Shown here: positions 1 to 9,858 of the stretch, one piece after another | Layout: every line of letters starts with the position of its first letter | How positions within the stretch are numbered: the first letter of the stretch is position 1 | Source: Sinohyriopsis cumingii | Taxonomy: Eukaryota; Mollusca; Bivalvia; Unionida; Unionidae | Direction of reading: 5' to 3' | DNA: 64,000 bases | NCBI GenBank assembly: GCA_028554795.2 | Contig: CM068839.1 | Span: 39,461,006 to 39,525,005, forward strand | The notes under the pieces: model-generated | Told to the model about the DNA's origin: nothing | What the model saw: the letters and a program-made list of their open reading frames with translations, nothing else | The model's database searches: none | Program-made: the position numbers and the translations under genes

Positions 1-115
1 CAGAGGCTTTGTCGATTGTCGTATCGACACTAAAGAGTTCTTCTTCTCTTTCCGAAGAAGCAGACCTATCGCCAGAAAGTCTATCCTCAGAGGACATCGC
101 ATTCTTAGAAACTAA
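1..115 (+). CDS. Gene X, left copy, 3' end only (partial)
   Basis: This is the downstream part of a gene whose other copy starts at 49,797. The codons from position 2 read RGFVDCRIDTKEFF and run to a TAA at 113-115, giving an Arg-rich tail. The same RGFVDCRIDTKEFF stretch occurs in the right copy in the frame of its ATG. A second frame (reading TTG TCG ATT from position 9) is also open in both copies and encodes an acidic tail, and the two 3-nt indels separating the copies keep both frames. I therefore cannot decide which frame is used. No function is recognised. A histone-type stem-loop lies 31 nt downstream of the TAA. Confidence 0.45.
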   Translation, partial: RGFVDCRIDTKEFFFSFRRSRPIARKSILRGHRILRN

Positions 116-145
116 AAAAGAATGCCATAGCAAACAAAAAAAAAC

Positions 146-186
146 AGCCCTTTTCAGGGCTACCCAATACTCTAGAAAAGAAATAA
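146..186 (+). terminator. Histone-type 3' stem-loop and purine-rich downstream element after gene X (left)
   Basis: AGCCCTTTTCAGGGCT (146-161) folds into a perfect 6-bp stem with a TTTC loop, the form bound by stem-loop-binding protein on replication-dependent histone mRNAs. It is followed by ACCCA and, about 12 nt later, by TAGAAAAGAAATAA, which resembles the purine-rich element that pairs with U7 snRNA. No AATAAA lies between the gene and this signal. Use in vivo is inferred. Confidence 0.8.
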
Positions 187-466
187 CGATCCATTTGCCA
201 ATGTGTGTAGGTAGAGTAGTGTGAAAATAAACACTAACTCTTTTATAAAAAAATGTGAGGGTATGTGTTGGTGTGTTTGTGTTTGTAAGAGCTAACGTAA
301 GTTGGTGAGGATAGTAGATTAAAATGATATCTTTTCTTAGTGTTTGAGGTGTATATTTGGGGTTAGATTGGATTGATTTGAGTATGTGGATAGTCCATTG
401 AAGTGATTTATAAAAAATTTTACAATAGTAATGGGTAGAATAAAAAGTGAGTGAGTGTTTCTTTTA
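187..466 (+). other. Spacer between genes X and Y (left)
   Basis: No gene is visible. The spacer is rich in GT, with phrases such as GTGTGTTTGTGTTTGTAA and GGATAGTAGATTA that recur in the other spacers of both arrays (1,090-1,260 and 51,010-51,340). It may be a spacer subrepeat or carry upstream control elements. Confidence 0.5.
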
Positions 467-567
467 GGTCCGCGCGTTGTTGTTTTTTCTTGGTCATGAT
501 CTAGGTAAGATGAATTTTATGTTATTAGGGGATGTTTTCCTTCACGTCCGCGCTTTCAGTATAAATT
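467..567 (+). promoter_or_regulatory. Promoter of gene Y (left)
   Basis: Three blocks recur in the array promoters: AGGTCCGCGCGTTG (about 467-480), TCATGATCTAGGTAA (about 494-508), and the core TTTTCCTTCACGTCCGCGC ending near 553. A TATA-like TATAAAT follows at 560-566 and the ATG lies at 618. The constant spacing over five copies supports a real pol II core promoter. Confidence 0.7.
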
Positions 568-617
568 GAAACTCGTTCGGCAGTCCAGCTACCCTTGTTG
601 ATTGATCAACACCAAAA

Positions 618-953
618 ATGAACACGAGACTTGAGAAACTGTTGGAGCTTCATGTGCATCTGGAATATGCCAGGCGCATATTAAATGAACTGGCCGCGGA
701 AGCCATTGTCGAGGAGGGAAGGATAAGAGAGGAGGAAAGAAGAAACAAAGAAGAAGAAGAAAGAAGATATAAAGAGGAAAGAAGAAACAAAGAAGAGGAG
801 GAAAAGGAGAGAAGAAATTTCAAAATCCCAGAGAGCGAAAATTGGGATTCTGAAGCGACATATCCTGCCTCTGCTCTCTCCCCCCAAAAGGTAAAAAGTA
901 ACTGGGGGATAAGATGTGTATGTGGCGCCAGGCCTGGAAGGTGCCACCATTAA
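618..953 (+). CDS. Gene Y, left copy: small helical Lys/Glu-rich protein with Cys/His tail
   Basis: The product has 111 residues. Residues 1-33 form a predicted helical segment rich in Leu and Arg (LLELHVHLEYARR). Residues 34-68 are an Arg/Glu/Lys-rich coiled-coil-like stretch, and the last residues read CVCGARPGRCHH, which could bind a metal. The paralogue at 50,617-50,931 is identical at 27 of the first 33 residues and shares the Cys/His tail, while the charged middle differs in length and sequence. Conserved ends around a variable middle suggest a translated gene. The ATG lies 57 nt after a TATA-like box and a histone-type stem-loop begins 30 nt after the stop. I do not recognise the family, and it has no histone fold. 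Confidence 0.7.
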   Translation: MNTRLEKLLELHVHLEYARRILNELAAEAIVEEGRIREEERRNKEEEERRYKEERRNKEEEEKERRNFKIPESENWDSEATYPASALSPQKVKSNWGIRCVCGARPGRCHH

Positions 954-982
954 CCAGGTGTCCATGAAGTTCCAAACAAAAC

Positions 983-1023
983 AGCCCTTTTCAGGGCTAC
1001 CCAATACTCTAGAAAAGAAATAA
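983..1023 (+). terminator. Histone-type 3' stem-loop and downstream element after gene Y (left)
   Basis: AGCCCTTTTCAGGGCT (983-998), then ACCCA, then TAGAAAAGAAATAACG. The stem is perfect and the layout matches that after gene X almost base for base. Confidence 0.85.
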
Positions 1024-1290
1024 CGATCGATTTGCCAATGTGTGTAGGTAGAGTAGTGTGAATATAAACACTAACATTAATAATGGAAGTGTATGTGATT
1101 GTGTGTTTGTGTTTGTAAATGTTGAAGTAAGTTTGTGAGTTTGTGTTTGTAAATGTTGAAGTAAGTTTGTGTGTTTTTGTTTGTAAATGATGAAGTAAGT
1201 TTGTGTGAATAGTAGATTATGGGTTTATTTATTGATTCTTAGCGTATGTAGAGAGTATAGTTGAGGTTTATATTATATGAAATGAGAAAG
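1024..1290 (+). repeat. Spacer with short tandem repeats between Y and Z (left)
   Basis: A unit of roughly 36 bp built on GTTTGTAAATGTTGAAGTAA is repeated about three times between 1,095 and 1,200, with decay. It is followed by the GAATAGTAGATTA phrase shared with the other spacers. No coding potential is seen. Confidence 0.6.
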
Positions 1291-1296
1291 TAAGGG

Positions 1297-1400
1297 GATG
1301 TTTTCCTTCACGTACGCGCGATGTTAGTCATGATCTAGGTAAGATCCAATTTATGTTATTAGGGGGATGTTTTCCTTCACGTCCGCGCTTTCACTATAAG
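1297..1400 (+). promoter_or_regulatory. Promoter of gene Z (left) with duplicated core motif
   Basis: The core motif occurs twice, at 1,297-1,320 (CACGTACGCGC variant) and 1,366-1,391 (CACGTCCGCGC), with TCATGATCTAGGTAA between them. A TATA-like ACTATAAG lies at 1,393-1,400 and the ATG at 1,450. The doubled core parallels the promoter of gene Y in the right array. Confidence 0.7.
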
Positions 1401-1449
1401 AACCCACAGTGTTCGTGGTTCAAACCATTCTGCAAAGAATAAAAAGAAG

Positions 1450-1836
1450 ATGGCGTCAAACCAAATGGACAAAATACAAACCTTGCAAGACGTTTTAGAC
1501 AACTTAGGAATAATGGAACAGATGCTAATAAGACTGGTTGAAGACCATTATTCCTATAGTCCCCATCGTGTGAAGATGGAAATTAATAACTTAAGGAAAG
1601 CAAAGGACAAGATTAGTGGTGTCATGAAAGAGATCAAGGAGGAGAAGGAGGATGAAGAGGAAAGAATAAGAATACGCAAATGGAACGAAAAAATTGAAAA
1701 AGAAGAAGAAAATGAAAAGAGGAAGAAAGAAGAGGAGGAAGAGAAGAAGAAAGAAGAGGAGGAGAAGAAAAAAAAGAAAGAGAAGAAGAGTGTAGGAGAT
1801 AAAATAAGAACTTGGTGGAGGAAAAGAAGAAATTAG
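1450..1836 (+). CDS. Gene Z, left copy: small coiled-coil protein with basic Trp-rich tail
   Basis: The product has 128 residues. Residues 1-60 are predicted to form two or three helices, residues 61-113 are an almost pure Lys/Glu tract, and the end reads GDKIRTWWRKRRN. The right-array Z protein (51,443-52,027) has an alignable helical region and ends LGKIRGWWKKWRK, but carries about 65 extra residues at its N-terminus. The stop lies 28 nt before a perfect histone-type stem-loop. The basic double-Trp tail could bind nucleic acid or membrane, which is inference. Low complexity makes searches unreliable; the best support is conservation of both ends, the promoter and the 3' signal. Confidence 0.7.
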   Translation: MASNQMDKIQTLQDVLDNLGIMEQMLIRLVEDHYSYSPHRVKMEINNLRKAKDKISGVMKEIKEEKEDEEERIRIRKWNEKIEKEEENEKRKKEEEEEKKKEEEEKKKKKEKKSVGDKIRTWWRKRRN

Positions 1837-1864
1837 AAGAAGAAGAAGAAGAAGAAAACCCAAA

Positions 1865-1897
1865 GGCCCTTTTCAGGGCCAGCCATATATCTCGAAA
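1865..1897 (+). terminator. Histone-type 3' stem-loop and downstream element after gene Z (left)
   Basis: GGCCCTTTTCAGGGCC (1,865-1,880) fits the animal histone consensus GGYYCTTTTCAGRGCC. CGAAAAGAGATAG follows about 12 nt downstream as the probable U7-pairing element. Confidence 0.88.
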
Positions 1898-1959
1898 AGA
1901 GATAGCCTTACCATTGCCTACCCCTTTTTTTATTTAGTTTTTTTTTTTTTAAAAATAGA

Positions 1960-2221
1960 GACCCTCCCTGTTTCAATTTTACATAGACCCGATACAGACC
2001 CAGGGGTTTTTTGTCCATGTTAAATTTACATAGACCCTATACAGACCCAGGGTGATTAATGTTAAATTTACATAGACCTATACAGACCCAGGTTAAATCT
2101 GTAATGCTAATTCCCATAGACCCTATATCGACCCACGATTTTTCTCCATGTTAAATTTACATAGACCCTATATCGACCCAGGGGTGTTTTTAATGCTAAT
2201 TCCCATAGACCCTATAGTGCC
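1960..2221 (+). repeat. Degenerate tandem repeats closing the left array
   Basis: About six imperfect units share ATGTTAAATTTACATAGACC followed by CTATACAGACCCAGG or CTATATCGACCC. The last unit reads CATAGACCCTATAGTGCC and similarity to the right copy (52,130-52,470) ends there. It is likely a terminal or subterminal repeat of the element. Confidence 0.7.
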
Positions 2222-2704
2222 CCACTTCACTACTCACCATCATATTCAAAATTCAATAACTTAAAATTTCTGGATGCTGATGATGAGACCTATAATTCTC
2301 CATGCACATCTAACCTCGGTGCAAGCTTATGTGTGGAGAACACCATATGACCCGCGGCATTTTGTTTACATACATGTGCATGAAACACATGCTATTGATT
2401 CTGTACCAAATGAATCACGTGCTACTTTCATTACTGAGTACTCCTGAGTCAAGCCTGTAAGAATGCTAAAATTGCATCAGTAGAAATTTGTCTATATTTT
2501 TTTAAAATTACATATAGGATAAGCTCTCAAAAGATATTTTTACTAAAATTTTAATTTTCATTATTAACCAATTATGGACCTCCAAACCCGTAAATACTCA
2601 ATTATTTCTTCACTTCTAGACTGGTTCACAGTTCTTCCGTAAACTTAGTACCATGTGTCCTTTAATGAACAAATAAAGAACCAAGTTATATCAGTCTTTA
2701 GTGC
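2222..2704. other. AT-rich DNA, no gene seen
   Basis: No open frame, repeat or RNA gene was recognised between the array end and the LINE fragment that follows. Confidence 0.5.
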
Positions 2705-3260
2705 CATTCAGTCAGTTTTGCCCGATATCTCTGTCGGGGTATAGGCCGCCCACAAAAGATCGTCAGAGGTTCTGTATTGTGCCATCATCTAGAGCTGACT
2801 CCAGGTGTGACCCATTTTAGTGATGTCTGCCTTGAGGTCGCGTTGCCAGGTATTTTTTTGGTATGGCTTCCGCGGGCTCGCTGCTTTCACCACATAGCGT
2901 CAGACCCTTCCTCCCTCAGGCTTTCAATTTCTGGTTTTTCTTCTGTTGGCGTTTTTGTAGCAAGTTGGGTTTTACAGGGTCAGGTTGCTAGCCCCACGCC
3001 CAACCCTCCTCCTTTTACATATGGGCTTGGGACCGGCAGTGGCGAATGTTTTAGTGTCATTGGAGATATGTAAGTCATTGATGCCAATGAAGATGTCAAG
3101 AATTCTGCCTATCAGAGTCCTGAAGCATAATTAATATAATATTATATTATGACTTTGTAACGTCGCCCTTTTAGAAGGAGAGGTGGTTTATTGGGTTTGG
3201 CTGGCGTTATCTAGAGGATGACCTCCCTCGATATTATCGTCCGGCAGGGTTGAAAGAAGA
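2705..3260 (-). pseudogene. Internally deleted LINE fragment
   Basis: Read on the minus strand, about 2,900 to 2,710 encodes a decayed stretch with the phrases NTWQRDLKADI and GHTWSQL, typical of the extreme C-terminus of LINE reverse transcriptase polyproteins in invertebrates. Just upstream on that strand, about 3,060-2,930 resembles the 5' region of the same kind of LINE (GGGCGTGGGGCTAGCAACC). The catalytic domains that should separate them are missing, so this looks like one element with a large internal deletion. The + strand frame over the same DNA (2,777-3,073) is an antisense artefact. Confidence 0.5.
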
Positions 3261-5379
3261 ATGGAATTTCAACAGAGAACTGAGCAAGAATACTGGGAAG
3301 AAATAAACAATACTAGTCCCCTTTTGACAAGAAAAAATAACAAATTTAATCAGAACAAATTAAACGGCGATTCCACTTCAAGTTAGAATATCTGAGTAGA
3401 ATTTAACTGGTTGTCCAATTTCGATTTATTACATAACCAAAACAATAGGTGAAAAGAGCGCAATGTCCACGAATGAGTGCATCACCTTCATTCACTATGA
3501 CCGTATATCAACGTCTGATAGTTCATCCTTCCTAAACGCTATGTGCTGCCCCTTCATGGACTTCCCGGTCCTTTATTCTGGCCTCGTCCTTCTTTCGTTC
3601 TTTCTCCGCACTCCTGACTCGTCTTCCTCTCAGACACTGTTCCTTAAAGAACAAATTTACCCCATAATTCCGTATACTCGCTATTTAGAGGTACATACAA
3701 TTCACTGAATGTTATTCAGAGCATGTTGCTGTCCACACACCACGTAAATTCTGACTTAATACAGTAGAACATTGACATCGCTTTCCAGCGGCACGTCTTA
3801 AATTACCACGTTAACGTCTACCAAAGATTACCATATTATTTTACATATGCTACTACATGTTCCATTACTACTGCATGCAATTCAAAAGAAATATAACTCA
3901 TGGCATTCCTTAACTACAGCATTACAAAATGAGATAATATTAGGTAATTATCGTTAACTCACGATGATTTGTATCGTCCTAACAACAACATTTGTTTCAT
4001 ATAACCATATGAAATCCTACACATATGAACATTTGGATCGTATGCAATCAATTCTACCAATGAACTAATAATTGTATAATTAAAAAGTAAATTACATAAC
4101 AATTCTAGCAACGTTACTTTCCATGAAATTGAATAAAATAAATTGCATGACATCTCTAGCATCAACACATTCCCATGAATTGAATAAACGATACATAATA
4201 TGGAAACCTAGTCACAGCAAACACATTTGCATAAAACAAACAATCAAATGATATAATATTACGTGAAAATAAAATTGCGTACCTTGTTGCTGTTTCTTTC
4301 AGGTCTTGTGTGTCCTAGCACTAAACAGGCCTTTCTTTTTTCAAGATGACCACCTGGTCCCTTCCTTGTTTACGATAAAAGCACTAACCACGTTTATGCT
4401 TTCTCGGAGTCGAGACTAAGTTTCCTCTTCTAGGAAATTTTCAGACTAAAGAATTTCGACTAGGGTCGTTACTTTAAAGTCAGATTGCTCTAAAGTGTAC
4501 GCCCTGATTTATTCTACCCAATCGTAAGCGGTGGTCCCTAATCTTTTCCAAAGAAATAATACCTTTCATCATATTTAGACAGCTCAGAATCTGAGTACGA
4601 CAGTGCGTGACAATTTCCCTTTTGAAAATATGATAAGTGGACATACGTTCCTACCAAGCGGTTAGGGTTGGTAGCTCAAATGTTTACTTTCCAAGGACCG
4701 TGTTAATTGGGTCAATTTCACTGGGTCGGAATTATATTCCTTTGAAGTTTACACTGACATGGGGGAGATGAACGAATAAAGGTCGAAGTGACACTTCACA
4801 AAGGCTTTTCTGACTAAAATGCGACAAGACTTTAATTGCTCAATGCTTTCAACTTTAAAAATTTCTGTAATTCAAAATTCAACACTTTACAACCTTACTT
4901 GTACAAGTATTGAAACCATGCACAAAATGTATGCATTAAACATTTTAATTTTGTTTAAAATATCCAGTTAAATAACACAAAACTAACAGCTTTCACCTTT
5001 TTGAAAGGCTATGAAGTGTATAACTCCAGAGAGTGTTCTGATAAGCACTTTATATTCAGGTTTTAATTCTGAAGCATTTAAATATGGTAATGGTGATGGC
5101 GTAAACGCAGCAAGGGTACGTACAAAGACGAAAAGGGAAAAAAGTGTACCTATTGAAGTCGAGAGAACTGGCATATTAATTTGCAAACTCTGGCTTCGGA
5201 GCAAGTGTAGATGGAGAATACTTTAGATTAATGACAATATCTACTGGTGCTTATAAGGTAAGTGTTTTGTATCTAGAGCACGACTGTAATTTCAGGAAGC
5301 ATGTGGATACAAAGCAAAAAACAAAAAGAACAACATTTGTTTGGTTAAAATGTTACGACTCCATAGGATCAAACTAAGT
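3261..5379. other. AT-rich DNA, no gene recognised
   Basis: Only short open frames without conserved motifs are present, and none has splice or promoter context I would trust. Confidence 0.4.
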
Positions 5380-6622
5380 AATAGCAAACACTAACAGGAG
5401 AACTACCCTTAAAATTACGTAGGCAAGAACTGCTCCTCCGATACTCCATTCGATTAGATACCCACCCAGACAATCATCCCACCAAAATAGCTATAAATAA
5501 GTGTAAAGTTGTCTTCAAACCCAAAATCATACCTATCACACCAAGTGGCAAAGTAATCCTTGAACTAAGAGAAAAGATACCTCTACTAAAAAAACAGGTA
5601 ATAAACAATACAGACCAGAACAAATCACCATGGTTACAAAAACCATCAAGGATTAACATTGAAGCTACCAAATTAGGCAATAAAGAAGGACAAGAAAACT
5701 TACTAAAACCTGTACTGGTAAACGAAATCAACCAAAAATACCCGGACTATGTTAAAATATATTACCGATGGTTCAAAAACAAACAACCCACCAAGAACAG
5801 CAGCAGCAATAGTTATCCCTGAATTCAATATACAAACGGGATCCAGATTACCTGACTATTGCTCCATTTACACCACTGAATTCTGGGCTATACTTGAATC
5901 ACTACAATGGATCAAAGACAACCAAATACCTAAAGCAGTCATTATAAGCGATTCCCTAAGCGTTATCAAATCGATCCAAAATCGCAATACACACTCTAGG
6001 GAACAATTCCTCGACAGAGCATGCCAATTAATCGACGATATCACCACAGCACATCAATTAGTCGAGCTCATGTGGATACCGTCGCACATTGGAATCTCTG
6101 GCAACGAAACAGCAAAGTTGCAAAAACCAAACTAGGAGATCAAAACTCTATCAAGCTTAACTATAGCTCTACAGAAGCAATAGGCTTCGCACAAACATAT
6201 ATAGACCAAACATGGCAAGATTTTTGGAACTCCTCCACAAAAGGGAAAAATCACCATGAAACCCCAAAAAACGTTGATAGGAACATACAGCTACCTAAGG
6301 GTACCTATTTAGAACAATAAACCATAAACAGGATAATAACTGGAAAAACTAAACTAGCAAGCAGTTTTGGAAGGTTTATAGGACCCAAAGCAGCAACCAT
6401 TAACTGCTTTAACTGCCACACCACCGAAGATCTACACCACGTATTCAATATATGCCCAAAATATCAACTGGCTCGGAAAATATTTATCAAAAACCAAAAA
6501 GAGATTGGATTACCACACACATACCCAGAGTTACTTATGGACTCTAATAAAAATAAACAATCAGCATATAAAAATATAAATCAATTCATAGACTCAGCAG
6601 GACTTAGGAACAAAATATAATT
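5380..6622 (+). pseudogene. LINE (RNase H-bearing, I/Nimb-like) C-terminal part, frameshifted
   Basis: The frame beginning about 5,400 (ELPLKLRRQELLLRY) is the linker after the reverse transcriptase. A ribonuclease H domain follows at 5,749-6,115 with ITDGSK (first catalytic Asp), TTEFWAI (Glu), ISDSLSVI (Asp) and WIPSHIGISGNE. Next comes a terminal zinc-knuckle-like CFNCHTTEDLHHVFNIC at about 6,400-6,450, with the final stop near 6,620. The frame changes around 5,755 and 6,105-6,120, and a TAA interrupts at 6,318-6,320, so the copy is dead. Reverse transcriptase and endonuclease are absent, consistent with 5' truncation on insertion. Confidence 0.8.
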
Positions 6623-6900
6623 ACTATCCCCACAAACCAAAAGACCCAGTAATTAGCTAAATAAATGTAGAAGCCACCACATAAAAAACCATAACATATC
6701 ATTCAATTTTATAAAAGTATTAATAAATAATTCACTTACGAAGCACCTATAAAAAACTAAGGAAACCGCAAAATCGGATGCCCTAGATGTCCTTAACGAA
6801 CCGAGTAATCAGCTAGGATTCCTGTCCTAGATGTCCTTAACGAACCGTGTAATCGGCTAGGACTCCGGTCTCTTGCTAAATAAAGTATAAATAACATTCA
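6623..6900 (+). repeat. 3' UTR of the LINE with a tandem duplication
   Basis: A unit of about 54 bp containing CCTAGATGTCCTTAACGAAC is present twice between about 6,781 and 6,885 with few differences. It lies just after the LINE stop and probably belongs to its 3' untranslated region. Confidence 0.6.
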
Positions 6901-7504
6901 ATCTCTAAAAACATCAATTAATAAATAACTTAAAGAGGTAATATCTAAAAACTTATAAATAACATAACGTAGGAAACACACCCTAAACACCTCGACTAGT
7001 AATACCATAATAATCTTGAAAATCTCTCTTCAGACATGATATCTACTAAGAACCTCTATAAACAGCATAGAACATCCCCCCTCCTTTTAGAACATTTTGA
7101 AGAGGAAAAAAAAAATCTCGAAAAAAAAAAAACAAATCTCAAAAAAAACAAAAAATCTTGAAAAAAAACAAAAAAAAAGGCAAATGCAACAAGAAACCAG
7201 CGATGTAAAGCAAGCAGGACCGTTCCCGAGCTCTCCTTCCCACTAATGACAGCCAACCATTCAACTGTAGGGACCTTTATGGACCCACAGATTGAGGCCA
7301 AACTATCAGGGTTCGTTGAATCCATAAAAGCCTGGGGGAGGTGGCACCATCCCCTTCCCCAGGAACAACTAGCAGGCTGCGGTGCAGTCAGAAAAAAGTG
7401 GCACATGCACAATTGTGCGAACGGTACTATAATTAAACTCAACAACAAAAATAGCAAAAGCGAAACCAATAAGAGTAACAAAAAGCGAGACTAATAACTA
7501 TAGT
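6901..7504. other. Unassigned, with an A-rich low-complexity tract
   Basis: At 7,100-7,180, runs of A are broken by CTCG and CTTG. The 82-codon + frame from 7,246 has no recognised domain. The tract could be the A-rich tail or leader of a retroelement. Confidence 0.4.
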
Positions 7505-8130
7505 AAAATTCAACCAAAAATTAATTTCCCTTGAATACAAAAATAAAAATTTAAAAGGATCTCAGGGTATTGTGACTTAAACCTCAAATCATCCTATAAG
7601 TTTATCACAAATTCCACAGTATAGAATATTTCGAATACATTTCAGCATGTAATGTGCTGATGTGTCAGTAGCCTTGAATGAGCTGATGTGCTGACAATCT
7701 TGATATACCGCAAGGTTAGAATCCAGAATATCCTTGAATGAATTCACAACAATCCCAAAATAGTGATTTAATCCAAAATGCCAATGAGTACTTTGTAACT
7801 CATTCCTCTCAAATTATATCTGAGCTCAAGTAACAACGATGTTTGAGCTAAACTAAAAGCAGGAACGATGTAATCTTGTTTACTTCTAACTTGTATACTG
7901 TTTATCAGTCACCTGAATCATGACAAATCAAAATGCCATAGACTTAGGTTAATTAAAGGGATTACTTAAAGTAACGCAAACACCCTGACAAATATCAGGT
8001 AGACCATGTTTTTTCGTAGGGAAAAATCAATGTCCTGAACTCACATCCAAGTAAACATGTTGCTAGCAAACGATCATTATCTTAAAATATAATCTACAAT
8101 CATTGACACTGAAAGCGCTGATGTATAATT
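7505..8130. repeat. LTR-like dispersed repeat, copy A
   Basis: This stretch aligns by eye with 16,790-17,461 over its length, and in part with 8,840-9,060, 9,830-10,170 and 38,690-39,020. Shared landmarks are GATGTG phrases, CATCAGGTA and an AAACATGTT region. The last two copies lie just downstream (minus strand) of gypsy RNase H remnants, so this family may be the LTR of that element. TG...CA ends were not found. Confidence 0.4.
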
Positions 8131-8839
8131 ATGTTACACCAACTGTAAAGCAAAAACGGCGATAAAATTACACTATTGGCAACGGATATAGAGTCTCCGT
8201 GTATAAAGATAGGTAACTGTTACAATGCGACATAAACTACCATGATACTAATAACAATGGTAATGTGTTTAACATGTCACAAAATTAAAATACAACAGTC
8301 TATCTCTTCAAGGATGCGTTAAAAGATATATTAATAAGAGAGTTTAATCAGTTATGGGAAAACATTATTCATAAAGGACTGATAATGATGAAAAACTTGC
8401 CAAGGCATAAAAATTCAAATGCGCATCCAGAAAAGGTACAGCTTGAGATGTACAAATAGTAGCAGCTAATACATTTAGTTTGGTTATACAAGCACCGTAC
8501 GGCATGTCATGATGAATGACACTGAACAAGGTACCATTCTTTATGTGTGATGGCAAGAGCTTTCCGGATAAACACTATCTTTTTGTCTCATCAATATCTT
8601 GATTTGAACGATAAACTCTAACAACATAAAAAGTTAAGTTTCTTTCTTTTGTTCTGGTTGACAAAAATCTACAATCTCTGGTTGTTCTACATAAATAAAT
8701 CAGAGATGAAATGTCTTCTAAAGTTAGCTTTGGATTAGTGATTTGTTTTCGTTTGTGCGAAACATTTTCTCCAGGTCATCTCTTAGAAGAAAAGTATTGG
8801 TTCCTTGGTACCGTTACGACTATATCGTCTTAAACAAAG
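8131..8839. other. Unassigned, possibly internal part of a gypsy element
   Basis: It sits between two LTR-like copies. A 63-codon minus frame at 8,365-8,556 has no motif I recognise. Confidence 0.3.
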
Positions 8840-9060
8840 TAACAGAAAAGAAAGAGAAGAAGAAAAAAAAAACAAGTTGTTTTCAAATTTCAACAAATAA
8901 TAAATTCTCTATGATACAAAGTGAAAATTTCAGAGGAACGCAACGCTCAGTACTGTGAACTAAATCCCAAATAATTCTAAATATGCTATCACAAATCGAA
9001 ACGTATAGTGTTCCAAATGAATTCCAGTCTTAAATGCGCCGATGTACCAATATTCTTGTT
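8840..9060. repeat. LTR-like dispersed repeat, copy B (partial)
   Basis: It matches the first part of copies A and C, including AATAATAAATTCTCTATGAT against AATAATTTATTTCCTAGAAT. Similarity ends at about 9,060. Confidence 0.4.
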
Positions 9061-9858
9061 GTATCACTTACAATAATATTGTTACAAGCCAGGGCTCTCT
9101 GCTTGACTGAGCGGTGTCAAACCCTGGCGCGATTCCCACTAGACGTCATACGTTTACCCCGAATTTCCAAAGACTTTCATACAACTTCAGTGGTAAATTT
9201 GAAAGCCAGATGTGCCCGTTCTATACATACATTTTACTATAATCAATGCAAGACCACAAATCTGACTACTCACTAAATATATATCAACCGCATATCTGCA
9301 TAGTTTCTTTTTGTTAGGTTTCTGTACAGTTCACGTCGTAGAAATTATACAACTAACCATTAACACAAGGAACTATTTTAACTACGCCAACTTAGGCCAA
9401 TCAATTCATGGTTTTCTGCACATTGCGCCAGTACAAGTGCACCACATTTGCCACATGGCGATATACACGGTATCTGCCGTGTCCCTTCTTATTGGTTCCA
9501 TAGTGTAATTTGCCGGTTTCCTATCGTAAATACTGCCATATCAGTCACACTACCAATGTACACAATTAGATTTTAGTACACTCATTCTGTTTGGATCTGA
9601 ATTCACTACTAGTGAACCATGGCATTATGGAAACTCACTAACACTTTACTCCGTGACGTTTACTCATAGTACTTGGCAAATTATTTCGGGCAAAAGAATA
9701 TTTATATTGCACCGAATTCCAATAATCAGGCAAGTAATCACAAAAATCTAAGTATTCCTTAAAATGGGACGTTATAACCAAAAGCGCATACTCCAAATTT
9801 ATTACAATATAGTCCAAAATAATGATTAACACTTTGTAATTCCTATGAGTATTTGAAC
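9061..9858. other. No gene seen
   Basis: Short open frames only. From about 9,640 the sequence becomes weakly similar to the LTR-like family. Confidence 0.4.

Larger units (their letters stand above)
1..2221 (+). mobile_element. Left copy of the X-Y-Z array, likely the right end of an integrated viral element
   Basis: This block holds the end of gene X, then genes Y and Z, each with a histone-type stem-loop after it, and closes with tandem repeats ending CATAGACCCTATAGTGCC. The same order, orientation, promoter motifs and closing repeats occur at 49,700-52,470, where the array directly follows capsid and protease genes. I infer that this is the tail of a second copy of that element, cut by the window edge. 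The block is richer in G and C than the AT-rich DNA beyond 2,222, where similarity to the other copy stops. A host-encoded tandem gene family captured by the element is an alternative. Confidence 0.5.

Noticed and set aside
146-161. The stem-loop as a bacterial rho-independent terminator or an inverted-repeat transposon end
   Set aside because: The T-run is the loop rather than a tail, the sequence fits the animal histone consensus base by base, and it occurs once after each gene with a purine element behind it.
681-1004. Minus-strand Phe/Ser-rich frames opposite gene Y, and 1,591-1,863 opposite gene Z
   Set aside because: Antisense of GAA/AAG-rich coding DNA; they lack the promoter and 3' signals.
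618-1836. Array genes being histones or histone variants
   Set aside because: No histone-fold or H1 motifs are present; the products are Glu-rich with acidic-basic alternation and Cys/His or Trp tails.
5474-5731. Minus-strand 85-codon frame
   Set aside because: It is antisense of the LINE linker upstream of its RNase H domain.
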